From the NCBI GenBank assembly GCA_020635905.1, contig JACJYV010000008.1, positions 372,001-436,000 of the forward strand: a DNA stretch of 64,000 nt, read 5' to 3'. The position numbers were made by a program, and so were the translations under genes. Source of the stretch: Bacteroidia bacterium. Its GTDB lineage: Bacteria > Bacteroidota > Bacteroidia > J057 > JADKCL01. Of this stretch, positions 26,257 through 35,311 are shown one piece after another (position 1 is the stretch's first letter; each line of letters begins with the position of its first letter). The notes under the pieces are model-generated. The model had not been told where the DNA came from, made no database searches, and was given only the letters and a program-made list of their open reading frames with translations.

Positions 26257-27767
26257 TGGTGGGCAAAGTTAAAGGGCTCAATCCTGCCAAAAATGTTCTC
26301 AATCAGCTTTGAAGGAGGATATTTTCCCGCAAATGAAGCCAGACTGAGGACGCGTTGCTGGGCAGTTCGCTCAGGTTGAATTTCATTTTTCAGGGCAGTA
26401 ATTTGCTGAAATGGCCCGGGAAACTGGTTGCGAATAGATTTTTTCACCTTTTTCTGCATCCGTTCCAGAAAATTTTCCAATCCTGCCGCCTCACCCGCCA
26501 CACTTCTGCCCAGCGTGGAATCAATTCCTTCAATAAACTTTTGAAAATTATGCATTTCTGCCCGCAATTGATCTGCCTGCGCGTCAAATTTTTCGGGGTC
26601 GAAAAGCTGGGGCAGGAATTTGTCCTGCAACTCGTGCAGTTCCAGTTCCAGATCGGGTTGTGCGAAGCCCATTTCCTGCCAGGCCCGGGCCTGGGCAGGG
26701 GTAAACAGGGTCGCGCTGAAGCGCGGCAACAGCATGGGGTAAGGCACCCCAAAGGCGGCAAATATGCCCTTCAGTTGCAGCCAGTAGGACAATTCTCCCC
26801 AGCCACCCGCATAGGCCAGATTGGGCAGGACCATTTCCTGGTACAGGGGACGAAGGGCCACATTGGGGCTGAATCGTTCGGGATGGGCCTCCAGTTCGGC
26901 CAGCAATTCAGTTTCTGACCAGGTTTGAGAGGTATTCAGGACCTTAAAAAGACCGTTATCCTCTTTTACGATCCGTTCGCGGCTTCCTTCGCCCAGGTAG
27001 AAGACATTGATCTCGCGGGGATGGACCTGCCTGGGATAACCCAGATTTTCAAGTTGGGTATTGGTTTCAGTCAGCGCCTGGTAACTGATATTGCGGGTGA
27101 ATTCAGCCTGAAAAACAGGTTTCAGGGCTCGTTTCAGCGCAGGAGAGTCTCCGTCCAGAATGACCAGCCCGTAGGGCCCAAAAAGGGTATGAATAAATTT
27201 GCGAAAGGCTTCTGCCAAACTATTCCCTGTCTGATAAGGGGCAAAAAGCTCAGCCAGACCTTCACCCGTGGGAACCTCAAATGAATTCAATTTATGCCGC
27301 CCGACCGCACCCTGAATGGGGTGAGGATACTCCCATTTTTGCTGGTAATCCAGGAAAAAATGATTGATTTCGGCCGCGTCGTGGTCCTCGCTGGCCATCC
27401 AGAATACAGGCACAAAATTGTATTGAGGATAGCTTTTCTGCAGGATTTTGGCCGTTTTGATCACGGTCAGGATCTTGTAAACTGTAAACAGGGGACCGCC
27501 CACAAAGCAAAGCTGGTGACCTGTGGTCACAGTAAAGGTATTTTCCTGCGCCAGCAGGGCGATATTCTGGCGGGAAAGATCTGCATTTTTCAGGCCTGCA
27601 TGCTGCTTTTCCAGTTCAGCCACCAACCCCGTGCGATCCACAAAGCGCTTTTTGCGGGCTTCAATTTGCCTGGGAATGTTTTCCAGAGTGGGAAACAAGC
27701 CGTAAAAAGCCTCCAATTCTGATGCGCGGGATAAAAAATCCTTGCTGATACTGCGTCCTGAACTCAT
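26238..27767 (-). CDS. bshC: Bacillithiol biosynthesis cysteine-adding enzyme BshC
   Basis: A 509-residue protein that adds cysteine to GlcN-malate, the last step of bacillithiol synthesis. Recognisable stretches are TVTTGHQLCFVGGPLFTVYKI, FVPVFWMASEDHDAAEINH, GLVILDGDSPALKRALKP and LPNLAYAGGWGELSYWLQLKGIF, with the GIP-like FGVPYPMLLPRFSATL. These match the Rossmann-like core of BshC. It implies that this organism uses bacillithiol as low-molecular-weight thiol. bshA and bshB are not in the window. It ends overlapping the cyclo-ligase gene. Confidence 0.93.
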   Translation of the reverse strand: MSSGRSISKDFLSRASELEAFYGLFPTLENIPRQIEARKKRFVDRTGLVAELEKQHAGLKNADLSRQNIALLAQENTFTVTTGHQLCFVGGPLFTVYKILTVIKTAKILQKSYPQYNFVPVFWMASEDHDAAEINHFFLDYQQKWEYPHPIQGAVGRHKLNSFEVPTGEGLAELFAPYQTGNSLAEAFRKFIHTLFGPYGLVILDGDSPALKRALKPVFQAEFTRNISYQALTETNTQLENLGYPRQVHPREINVFYLGEGSRERIVKEDNGLFKVLNTSQTWSETELLAELEAHPERFSPNVALRPLYQEMVLPNLAYAGGWGELSYWLQLKGIFAAFGVPYPMLLPRFSATLFTPAQARAWQEMGFAQPDLELELHELQDKFLPQLFDPEKFDAQADQLRAEMHNFQKFIEGIDSTLGRSVAGEAAGLENFLERMQKKVKKSIRNQFPGPFQQITALKNEIQPERTAQQRVLSLASFAGKYPPSKLIENIFGRIEPFNFAHQWITLP

Positions 27768-27777
27768 TTTGAGGGAA

Positions 27778-28965
27778 TTACTTTTGCACAGGATTAGAAC
27801 TGTTGGGCGCCCCGGGTGTTCGGGTAATTTTTTCTTCCCTGCGTTTTTTCAGCCCAAAGAGGAAAATATCCAGCAAAAAGAGGAATCCAAAAATAATGAG
27901 ATACAAAATGATCACCACTACGGGTTGCCAAATCAGCAATCCCCCCAAAATACCCAGCAGCGTACCCAGCAACTGAATGTATCTCAGTTGTTCGTTGGTG
28001 GCCGTCCAGATCATCTGCTCCAGTTTGCGCTCGTCAAAATGGGCCATTTGTCGAGCCAGAAGATCCTGAATATCAATTCGTTCGAGCACATCCATGACCA
28101 GTCGGGTCATAAAGCCTTCCATGTCGGGCTTTTTGCTCCTCAGCCAGCGGCTGAATACATCTGAGCGGGTCTGGACTTTGTCCAGGGCAGTGGAAACCGT
28201 GGCTGGAATCTCATTGATCAGGTTGTTGATCAGGTTGTCGTAATCGTCTTTGCTGGTGCGTTTATAGGTTTTGAAGAGAAATCCCTTGAAACCTTCCTGC
28301 ATTTTCTGGTTGAGTTTACTATCAATCTGGCTCACAAATTCCTCCCTCACCTTCTCTTTTGAAAGGTAATCCACCAGAAATGAATTGATAAAAACCTTGA
28401 TTTCCTTGAAAAATGCACGATCCTCCAGCACTCCACGGGTTCCATCCACCAAAATGTTATTGATGCGCGAAATCAGCCCTGACTCATGGATGCGAATCTG
28501 GATCAGTTCCTCAGAAAGCACGTGTTTGTGCATGCCTTTGGAAAGCTGAAAAATGATGCGGTCACGCTGCCCGGGAATGAGGCCCTGGCCCCAGATCGGG
28601 CGTTTTTGCAGGGGCTTGAACAGCATGTGAATGGCCACATAATTGGTGGCATACCCGATCAGACCGCTGACCGTGATCATGGTCATCAGTTTGTCAATTT
28701 CGAGGGTGTAGCCAAATAAAGTCGTGGTGAGCAGGGATTTTTCGACGAAATAAGGCAGAGCGAGGGAAACCACAAACAGCGCCCCACAGAGGTAGGGAAG
28801 CACGGAAAGGAATCCCAAAAAGGCCTTAAACGAGCGGGTTAATTCTCTTTTCTTGTATTTTTCCTGCTTTTGGGCAGTAGTTTCTGCGGCAAAAATCCCA
28901 TTCAGGCGGTAATGCTGTCCGAGATAACGGATTAATATGTCTTTAATTTCTGTTTTTGCTTTCAT
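27778..28965 (-). CDS. DUF445 family membrane protein
   Basis: A 395-residue protein. The N-terminal region has membrane helices (FLGFLSVLPYLCGALFVVSLAL and LMTMITVSGLIGYATNYVAI). The DUF445 signature GYATNYVAIHMLFKPLQKRPIWGQGLIPG follows, then a long helical domain (residues 170-330) and C-terminal helices (LLGTLLGILGGLLIWQPVVVIILY). The role of DUF445 proteins is unknown. It overlaps the upstream GWxTD gene by 4 bp and precedes bshC by 10 bp. Confidence 0.88.
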   Translation of the reverse strand: MKAKTEIKDILIRYLGQHYRLNGIFAAETTAQKQEKYKKRELTRSFKAFLGFLSVLPYLCGALFVVSLALPYFVEKSLLTTTLFGYTLEIDKLMTMITVSGLIGYATNYVAIHMLFKPLQKRPIWGQGLIPGQRDRIIFQLSKGMHKHVLSEELIQIRIHESGLISRINNILVDGTRGVLEDRAFFKEIKVFINSFLVDYLSKEKVREEFVSQIDSKLNQKMQEGFKGFLFKTYKRTSKDDYDNLINNLINEIPATVSTALDKVQTRSDVFSRWLRSKKPDMEGFMTRLVMDVLERIDIQDLLARQMAHFDERKLEQMIWTATNEQLRYIQLLGTLLGILGGLLIWQPVVVIILYLIIFGFLFLLDIFLFGLKKRREEKITRTPGAPNSSNPVQK

Positions 28966-30179
28966 AAATGGGATAGATTCCCGGGGTCAATTCTGACAAA
29001 GTTATTTCCTTTACGGACAAATACGAATTTCAGCGCCCATTGTTTAAACTCCCAGGTTTCGATCGCGGCGCCACGGTAGGTCGAACTGCTGATTTTGTCT
29101 GGCTTTCCGTAGAAAAACCAGATTTTTCCGCGATCTGTTTTCCAGCCGGGCAAATCTTCCTGAAAATGGGTTTTGATGTAATTGATTCGCTCAAAATAAC
29201 TTTCCAAAGCGTCTGTGGGCGCCTGAGCCTGAGGCGAATTGCGCAGGCTCCAGAAATTCAGAAAAGCCTTTTCCCGGGCTTTGCCCTTCAGGCCAAGCAG
29301 CGAATCTATGTTGGCCTGGTCAGTGACCAGCGCCATTTCAGGGATGACCTCTTCCAGATTTTGCAATATTCCATCCAATCCCCTCCAAACCAGCACAAAA
29401 GTGCGGCTTTGGGTCGCAACCAGCTCTTTTTCACGGTAGAGATATATTTCCACCAGATATTCTCCTGAACTCAGCGAATCCATTTCGAACTGGTGACTGA
29501 ACTGGGCATTTCCATCTTCCAGGGTTAATGCCTGGCTCACCTGACTCAGGGAGGTAAAACGCAGGGTATGAATGGCGCCTGGATTGTGGTTGCGGCGAAA
29601 CAAAACCACATTGGCGGTCAGTTTGGCGCCCTCAATGCCGCGGGCCTCTGCAATAAACCTGATTTTGGTAGTAGCCGGGGGCAGAATATCGCCAATCACG
29701 GTGGTGACCGCCTCCTCGGGAATCAGTTCGCTGTTGCGCAGCAAATTGATGTCTGACCAGGAAAAATCCGCTTGGTTTTGGTCTGCGCAGCGAAAGGCAA
29801 TCTCCCTGAAATGAATGCGATTGAAAATCTGATCACGGACCTCCACCCCAATGGAATACAGGCCGGGTTCGAGCCTGAGGGGATAATTCAATAAAATTTC
29901 GGGCAACTCCAGTTTGGGTCCAAAAAACGGAGTTTCCTCCATGACTTTGCGCTTTTCCACAAATGCGCTGCCTGCTTTCCTGACTGAGATTTCGATCTGT
30001 AAACGGGCCTGCCCGTCTTCCAGGGCGAAACTTTCGCCCTTCAGGTCCAGGTACAACTGGCAGTTGAACTCGCGGAAATCAAAATTGAGGCAGGATGCCT
30101 CAAAACCCGGCTCATACATCTTTTGCGACTGCAAATGAAGTCCCACAAAAAGGAATATGGCCAGGAAAATCTGCCTCAT
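28962..30179 (-). CDS. GWxTD domain exported protein
   Basis: A 405-residue protein with a signal peptide (MRQIFLAIFLFVGLHLQSQ). The body is beta-sandwich-like, and the GWxTD module is near the C-terminus: PGWKTDRGKIWFFYGKPDKI, then ETWEF. The domain is named for this Gly-Trp-x-Thr-Asp motif and is common in exported proteins of Bacteroidota and Acidobacteriota, with no known biochemical role. It overlaps MazG-like by 4 bp upstream and DUF445 by 4 bp downstream. Confidence 0.9.
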   Translation of the reverse strand: MRQIFLAIFLFVGLHLQSQKMYEPGFEASCLNFDFREFNCQLYLDLKGESFALEDGQARLQIEISVRKAGSAFVEKRKVMEETPFFGPKLELPEILLNYPLRLEPGLYSIGVEVRDQIFNRIHFREIAFRCADQNQADFSWSDINLLRNSELIPEEAVTTVIGDILPPATTKIRFIAEARGIEGAKLTANVVLFRRNHNPGAIHTLRFTSLSQVSQALTLEDGNAQFSHQFEMDSLSSGEYLVEIYLYREKELVATQSRTFVLVWRGLDGILQNLEEVIPEMALVTDQANIDSLLGLKGKAREKAFLNFWSLRNSPQAQAPTDALESYFERINYIKTHFQEDLPGWKTDRGKIWFFYGKPDKISSSTYRGAAIETWEFKQWALKFVFVRKGNNFVRIDPGNLSHL

Positions 30180-30547
30180 TTCAGGTCGAAATATTTGGTT
30201 GCATTGCCTTTGGCTTTTTCAACAGGATACTTGCGGGCATTGCTGGCGATTTTGTTCAGAACAATTTCCTTCACGTCCAGGCCATGCTTTGAAGCCAGCA
30301 AAAAAGCATAGGAAATCACATCTGCCAGTTCCTCGCCCAGACGGTCAAGATTGGGATTTTCAGCCTCCTGGCCCTGTTTCCAAAGAAATAATTCATTGAG
30401 CTCACCCGCCTCAATCGACAAGCCCAAAGCCAGGTCTTTGGAAGTGTGAAACTGCTCCCAGTCCCGCTCATCCCGAAAAGCCAGCAGGGCTTTGGTGATC
30501 TCCTCAATATCCCCAACGGGCTTATTTTTGCCATTATCCATGATCAT
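30176..30547 (-). CDS. MazG-like nucleotide pyrophosphohydrolase
   Basis: A 123-residue all-alpha NTP pyrophosphatase. Visible metal-binding motifs are LSIEAGELNELFLW (ExxE) and LGEELADVISYAFLLA (ExxD), as in the single-domain MazG/dCTPase-like family that removes pyrophosphate from (d)NTPs. Length is normal for single-domain members. A second ATG (30541, MDNGK) is an equally possible start. It is the first gene of the overlapping operon running down to 24460. Confidence 0.88.
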   Translation of the reverse strand: MIMDNGKNKPVGDIEEITKALLAFRDERDWEQFHTSKDLALGLSIEAGELNELFLWKQGQEAENPNLDRLGEELADVISYAFLLASKHGLDVKEIVLNKIASNARKYPVEKAKGNATKYFDLK

Positions 30548-30724
30548 TTGCCTTCATTTAGCTGCCAAATCCCCTCCTGTCTCCATTCTGCTTCAGGTCC
30601 AGAAGCCGCCCTGATTTCATTGCAGAAAATTACCCATTTCCATGCAAAGGGACCAATGAAATTGAATTTAACCTATGGGAAGTGATTTATTTTGGCTGAA
30701 ATATGATTTGGGAACTGATCTGCC

Positions 30725-30732
30725 TAAATTTG
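30725..30732 (+). promoter_or_regulatory. -7-like element upstream of the PhoX-like gene
   Basis: TAAATTTG matches TAnnTTTG and is 21 bp upstream of the chosen ATG (30754). It supports that start, because the longer open frame would begin upstream of the promoter. A TTTG at 30707-30710 is closer than usual for a -33 element. Confidence 0.4.
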
Positions 30733-30753
30733 AATGAGAGAAAATTAACCTTC

Positions 30754-32358
30754 ATGGTTCAAAAAGCGTTAATTCTGATTTTTTGTTTGCTGCCATTTCT
30801 GGGTGGTGCGCAATCCATTGGGGAATTTATCTCAATTGAACCCGGCCCGCAGATTCCTTCTGTCATTTACCCCGAAACTCACCGTTTTCAATACCTGATC
30901 CAGACTGGAGACCCGTTGACTACAGGGGGATTTTTACCACCCAAAAATGACTTTACGGGTTTCGTGCCCCTGAATGGCAGCAGCGAAAAGGGATTTCTGG
31001 GCATCAATTCTGAAAACTGGCCGGGCGGCATGACCATTCTGGATGTTGAGTTCAATCCTGACACCAGGTTATGGGACATTCTGAAGTCAGAAGTGGCGGA
31101 TTTTTCTGATCTGGGCACCCCATTTTTGCCGGGAACCATCAATAATTGTTCGGGCGGGGTCACTCCCTGGGGTACTTTGGTCACCTGCGAAGAAAATGCC
31201 CTCTTTTCTGACCAGAATGGGGACGGTCACCATGACTTTGGCTGGGTGATTGAGGTGGATCCTGTGACCCGCAAAGCCGTGGACCAGGACGGAGACCACA
31301 AAAGCGACAAAATTTGGGCGATGGGCCATTTCAAGCATGAAAATGCAACTTTTACCCCAGACATGAAGGTGGCTTACGAAGGTGAAGACGAATATACCAA
31401 CGGATTTCTGTTTAAATATGTGATGGATATTCCTGGCAATCTGGCTTCAGGGCAACTTTTTGTCTTGCAGATCACGGATTCCACGGGCACCTGGATTCCT
31501 ATTCCCAATCAGGTGGATTCTCTTCAGAATCAAACGGTTGCCTTGGCGAAAAATGCAGGGGGAACGCCTTTTTACCGCATTGAAGATGTGGAAACGGGGC
31601 CAGACAGTATGGTCTATTTTGCCTCCACCCAGCAGGGGCATGTGTTCAGGTTTAAGGATGAAGGAAATTCGGTCAGTGGATTTGAAATTTTTGTCAAACA
31701 TCAGGCTTACGAAATCAATTATGCGGGCGGCAGCAAACTGGTCACTTTCAGCTGGCCCGACAACCTGGCTTTTGATTGCGAGGGCAATTTGTGGGTCACC
31801 CAGGATGGCGATGGCAACCATGTTTGGGTGATTGGCCCGAACCACAGCAGCAGCCAGCCCGACATTCGCATTTTTTGCAATTCTCCCAAAGGATCTGAGC
31901 CCACTGGCATCACTTTCAGTCCTGATTGCCGCTTTTTGTTCATGTCTTTTCAGCATCCGCTCACCTCCAATGGGGTTTTTCAGTACGATGCAAGTGGAGA
32001 TTTGATCAAATTTGATGAATCAACGAGTGTGGTTTTTGCCCGCAAGGAAGATCTGGGCGATAAATTTGTAACTGGTCTCACCCCCGATCCTGACCAGCAA
32101 TTGCACATCAATTTTATCTTCCCCAATCCCGCCCATCAGCAATTCCAAACCCTGATCTGGTCGCTCGTAAACCAGGAGGTCAGACTGCGCATTCTGGACG
32201 ATCAGGGGCGGGTAATGCAGGTCCGTGATTTTCTCCTGCCTCAGGGAAGTTCACAGCTGAGTTTTGATATTTCTGACCTTCATCCAGGCGTATATTTGCT
32301 CGAAATCACCAATGGAGAAGGGCGCGCGGCTGCCAGATTTGTAAAGATTGAAGATTAA
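30754..32358 (+). CDS. PhoX/DUF839-like exported protein with T9SS type A sorting domain
   Basis: About 534 residues. The signal peptide is MVQKALILIFCLLPFLGGAQ. The PhoX-like beta-propeller region includes GINSENWPGGMTILDVEF, NNCSGGVTPWGTLVTCEENAL and MGHFKHENATFTPDMKVAYEGEDEYTNG, which resemble calcium- and iron-dependent PhoX phosphatases. The last 80 residues are a T9SS CTD: FIFPNPAHQQFQ, then VRLRILDDQGRVMQVRDF and LHPGVYLLEIT. So it should be secreted and perhaps cell-surface anchored. Phosphatase activity is inferred from the family, not shown. Confidence 0.85.
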   Translation: MVQKALILIFCLLPFLGGAQSIGEFISIEPGPQIPSVIYPETHRFQYLIQTGDPLTTGGFLPPKNDFTGFVPLNGSSEKGFLGINSENWPGGMTILDVEFNPDTRLWDILKSEVADFSDLGTPFLPGTINNCSGGVTPWGTLVTCEENALFSDQNGDGHHDFGWVIEVDPVTRKAVDQDGDHKSDKIWAMGHFKHENATFTPDMKVAYEGEDEYTNGFLFKYVMDIPGNLASGQLFVLQITDSTGTWIPIPNQVDSLQNQTVALAKNAGGTPFYRIEDVETGPDSMVYFASTQQGHVFRFKDEGNSVSGFEIFVKHQAYEINYAGGSKLVTFSWPDNLAFDCEGNLWVTQDGDGNHVWVIGPNHSSSQPDIRIFCNSPKGSEPTGITFSPDCRFLFMSFQHPLTSNGVFQYDASGDLIKFDESTSVVFARKEDLGDKFVTGLTPDPDQQLHINFIFPNPAHQQFQTLIWSLVNQEVRLRILDDQGRVMQVRDFLLPQGSSQLSFDISDLHPGVYLLEITNGEGRAAARFVKIED

Positions 32359-33689
32359 TTCTCTTTCAGATTTATGTCCACCAGAAGCAAAAAGAGGGCG
32401 AATGAGACGCCCATGATTCCAAAAAAGATAGTGGCCAGCCAGGGATAAAATATGCTCATGGAAACCAGGGCCACGGTAGCTATGACCAAGGCCAAAATGG
32501 GGAAAACGGGGTAAAGAGGCACCCGAAACGGACGGTCCAGGTTGGGTTCCTTTTTGCGCAAAACCAATAGCGAAACCATGGAAATGATGTAAAGCGAAAG
32601 GGCGCCAAAGCAGGCCAGGGTAATGATTTCGCCCGTGCGACCCGTGATCAGGGCAGTTATTCCAATCGTCATGTTGACCAGCAATGCATTGGCCGGGGTT
32701 TTGAAGCGGGCTTGCACCCGCCCAAGTTCACGCGGCAGGTAGCCCACCCGCCCAAATTCAAAAGTGGCCCGGCCTGCGGCCAGGATGATGCCATGAAAGC
32801 TGGCCACCAGTCCGGCCAGACCAATCGTGATCAGCAGGTGATACATGAAGCGACTCTGGCCGAAAATCTGCCCCAAAGCCATGGGCAGGGGAGAATCTGA
32901 GGTCTCCAACGTACCAGGTTTATAGACCACGGTTTCCCAGCCGCCCACGCCCACTGCCGAAATGAAAGTCAGGATACACAAAACGACCAGGGTCATGATC
33001 GCAGAACCAAAGCCAATCAACACATTGCGCTGGGGATTGATGGTTTCTTCGGCCACATTGGCTACTCCTTCAATGGCCAGGAAAAACCAGATGGCAAAGG
33101 GAATGGCGGCAAAAATGCCCGGGATACCGTGGGGAAGGGCATTTTGGGTAAGATTTTGGAATTCGAAATGCGGGAGCGTCGCTCCCGAAAAAATCAGCAA
33201 TTCCACTACCGCCACCACCGTAATCACGAGTTCCAAAGTCGCAGCCGCCTTCACCCCCAGAATATTGATCCCCGTAAAAACCACATAAGCCAGGATGGCA
33301 ATGTTCAGCACGGGAACCTCAGGAAACCAGGTTTGAAAATAAGCCCCAATGGCATAGGCAATGGCCGGGGGAGCGAAAATAAATTCGATATTCTGGGCCA
33401 TGCCCCCAATAAACCCCCAGCGACGCCCCAGGGCGCGGTCGGCATAGTCGAAGGCGCCCCCCGCCCGCGGGATGGCGCAGGCCAGTTCCGTGTAACCAAA
33501 GGTAAAGGTCACATACATGACGATGATAAAGGCCGTGGCAATAGCCAGGCCCAGGGTCCCCCCTTCGGGCAGCCCCAGATTCCAGCCAAAATACATCCCT
33601 GAAATCACATACCCCACCCCCAGTCCCCAAAGCATAACCGGCCCCAGGGTTCGCTTGAGATTGCCGTCGTTACCAGAATTTTGCGTCAT
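32355..33689 (-). CDS. APC-family amino acid/amine permease (ethanolamine-permease-like)
   Basis: A 444-residue inner-membrane transporter with about 12 predicted helices. The N-terminus carries LGPVMLWGLGVGYVISGMYFGWNLGLPEGG and FTFGYTELACAIPRAGGAFDYADRALGR, which I recall as typical of ethanolamine permease-like APC members. The APC consensus sections are present throughout. Its stop overlaps the end of the PhoX-like gene by 4 bp on the other strand. Substrate assignment is a guess, since no eut genes are adjacent. Confidence 0.75.
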   Translation of the reverse strand: MTQNSGNDGNLKRTLGPVMLWGLGVGYVISGMYFGWNLGLPEGGTLGLAIATAFIIVMYVTFTFGYTELACAIPRAGGAFDYADRALGRRWGFIGGMAQNIEFIFAPPAIAYAIGAYFQTWFPEVPVLNIAILAYVVFTGINILGVKAAATLELVITVVAVVELLIFSGATLPHFEFQNLTQNALPHGIPGIFAAIPFAIWFFLAIEGVANVAEETINPQRNVLIGFGSAIMTLVVLCILTFISAVGVGGWETVVYKPGTLETSDSPLPMALGQIFGQSRFMYHLLITIGLAGLVASFHGIILAAGRATFEFGRVGYLPRELGRVQARFKTPANALLVNMTIGITALITGRTGEIITLACFGALSLYIISMVSLLVLRKKEPNLDRPFRVPLYPVFPILALVIATVALVSMSIFYPWLATIFFGIMGVSFALFLLLVDINLKEN

Positions 33690-34008
33690 AATTTCAGGGA
33701 GTTTGGGATTCTTGCAAGGCTTAAGTTAAAACTATTGTCTGAGACCTGAAAGGGGACATTTCTTACGGGGAAAAATCATTTTCAACAGGGTGTAATTCCG
33801 AACCTTCGAAAAATTCCCGAATCCTGAAACAAATTTATCAGAAGCAGGGTTGTATCAATGCAATATTTTATTGAATTTCAGGCACTTAAAAGAACCAATT
33901 GTTTTTTTACGAATGAGGGCAAGATTTTTTTATTTTGACTATCCCATTTTGTATTTTTGGACGTTTTGAATACTCGATTTAATCACATAAAAAACCAGCA
34001 ATAGTATC
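33690..34008. other. Divergent intergenic region of permease and citrate synthase
   Basis: These 319 bp separate two divergent genes and contain no gene-like frame. They are AT-rich near gltA and hold the gltA -7-like element. No hairpin, repeat or RNA motif stood out. Confidence 0.7.
33952..33959 (+). promoter_or_regulatory. -7-like promoter element of citrate synthase
   Basis: TATTTTTG fits TAnnTTTG about 50 bp before the gltA ATG. It is preceded by a TTTTG at 33933-33937. The spacing is shorter than the usual -33/-7 distance, so the -33 call is weak. Confidence 0.4.
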
Positions 34009-35298
34009 ATGTCACAAATAGCGGAACTGAACGAGACTGCGGAGTTGAAATTGGGTGATATCACTGTCGAATTTCCGGTAATTACCGGCTCAGAAAATGA
34101 AAAAGGCATTGATATTTCCAGCCTCCGCGGCAAAAGCGGCTACATTACCCTCGATCTGGGGTACAAGAACACAGGATCCTGCACCAGCGCCATTACCTTT
34201 CTGGACGGAGAATTAGGAATTCTCCGCCACCGTGGCTATTCCATTGAAGATCTGGCCGACAAAGCCTCCTTCATCGAAGTAGCCTTCCTGGTAATCTATG
34301 GTGAACTTCCCACCAAAGATCAACTGGCTGAATTTGAAGCCGGAATCAAAGAATACCTGATGCCGCCTGCAGGCATTCAGCAAATGTTAAAGGCATTCCC
34401 CAGCACGGGTCACCCCATGGGAATGTTGTCTTCTGCTATTTGTGCCTTGCATGCCTGGTATCCCGAGTCTCTCAATGCTTACCGTCCTGAGGACCAAAAA
34501 GCCCTGACCTACCGCCGCCTGCTGGGCTTCCTGCCCGCCATTTCCGCCTGGATTTACTGCGTACAAAACGGTCAGGATTTCACCAAAGCAGACGCCTCCC
34601 TCGACTACTCGGAGAACTTTATGAAAATGATGTTCAACAAGGATGTGGCTCCCGCGGTGGTTTCTGCTATCAACAAATTGCTGATCCTGCACGTGGACCA
34701 CGAGCAAAACTGCTCTGCCTCCACCGTGCGCATGGTAGGCTCTTCACACGCCAACCTTTACGCTTCCATCTCTGCTGGAATCGACGCTCTTTGGGGTCCC
34801 CTCCACGGCGGCGCCAACCAGAAAGTAATCGAAATGCTGGAAGCCATCAAAGCTGACGGTGGCGATGCTGATAAGTGGCTGGCTAAAGCCAAAGACAAAG
34901 ACGATCCCTTCCGTCTGATGGGATTTGGTCACCGGGTTTACAAAAACTTCGATCCCCGCGCCCGCATCATCAAAAAGGCTGCCGACGAGGTACTCAACAA
35001 CCTCGGCATTGTGGATCCTGTACTGGAAATCGCCAAAGCCCTGGAAAGCAAAGCCCTGGCTGATCCTTACTTCGCAGAGCGCAAACTCTACCCCAACGTG
35101 GATTTTTACTCAGGTATCATCTACCGCGCCCTCGGCATCCCCACGGAAATGTTCACCGTGATGTTTGCCATCGGCCGTCTGCCTGGCTGGATCGCTCAGT
35201 GGAGAGAAATGCGCATCGACGGCGACCCGATCGGACGTCCCCGCCAGATCTACACCGGCTATCCTCCCCGCGACTTCGTCGCCATGGAAAACCGCTAA
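34009..35298 (+). CDS. gltA: Citrate synthase
   Basis: A 429-residue type II (hexameric) citrate synthase condensing acetyl-CoA and oxaloacetate. The catalytic triad is His266 (GPLHGGANQK), His308 (GFGHRVYKNFDPRA) and Asp365 (NVDFYSG). The beginning has the long N-terminal domain with GFCTS-like GSCTSAITF and GYSIEDLAD. Length is typical. A group II intron is inserted 13 bp after the stop in the opposite orientation and separates gltA from what was evidently its terminator. Confidence 0.97.
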   Translation: MSQIAELNETAELKLGDITVEFPVITGSENEKGIDISSLRGKSGYITLDLGYKNTGSCTSAITFLDGELGILRHRGYSIEDLADKASFIEVAFLVIYGELPTKDQLAEFEAGIKEYLMPPAGIQQMLKAFPSTGHPMGMLSSAICALHAWYPESLNAYRPEDQKALTYRRLLGFLPAISAWIYCVQNGQDFTKADASLDYSENFMKMMFNKDVAPAVVSAINKLLILHVDHEQNCSASTVRMVGSSHANLYASISAGIDALWGPLHGGANQKVIEMLEAIKADGGDADKWLAKAKDKDDPFRLMGFGHRVYKNFDPRARIIKKAADEVLNNLGIVDPVLEIAKALESKALADPYFAERKLYPNVDFYSGIIYRALGIPTEMFTVMFAIGRLPGWIAQWREMRIDGDPIGRPRQIYTGYPPRDFVAMENR

Positions 35299-35311
35299 GA
35301 AATTAGCGACT

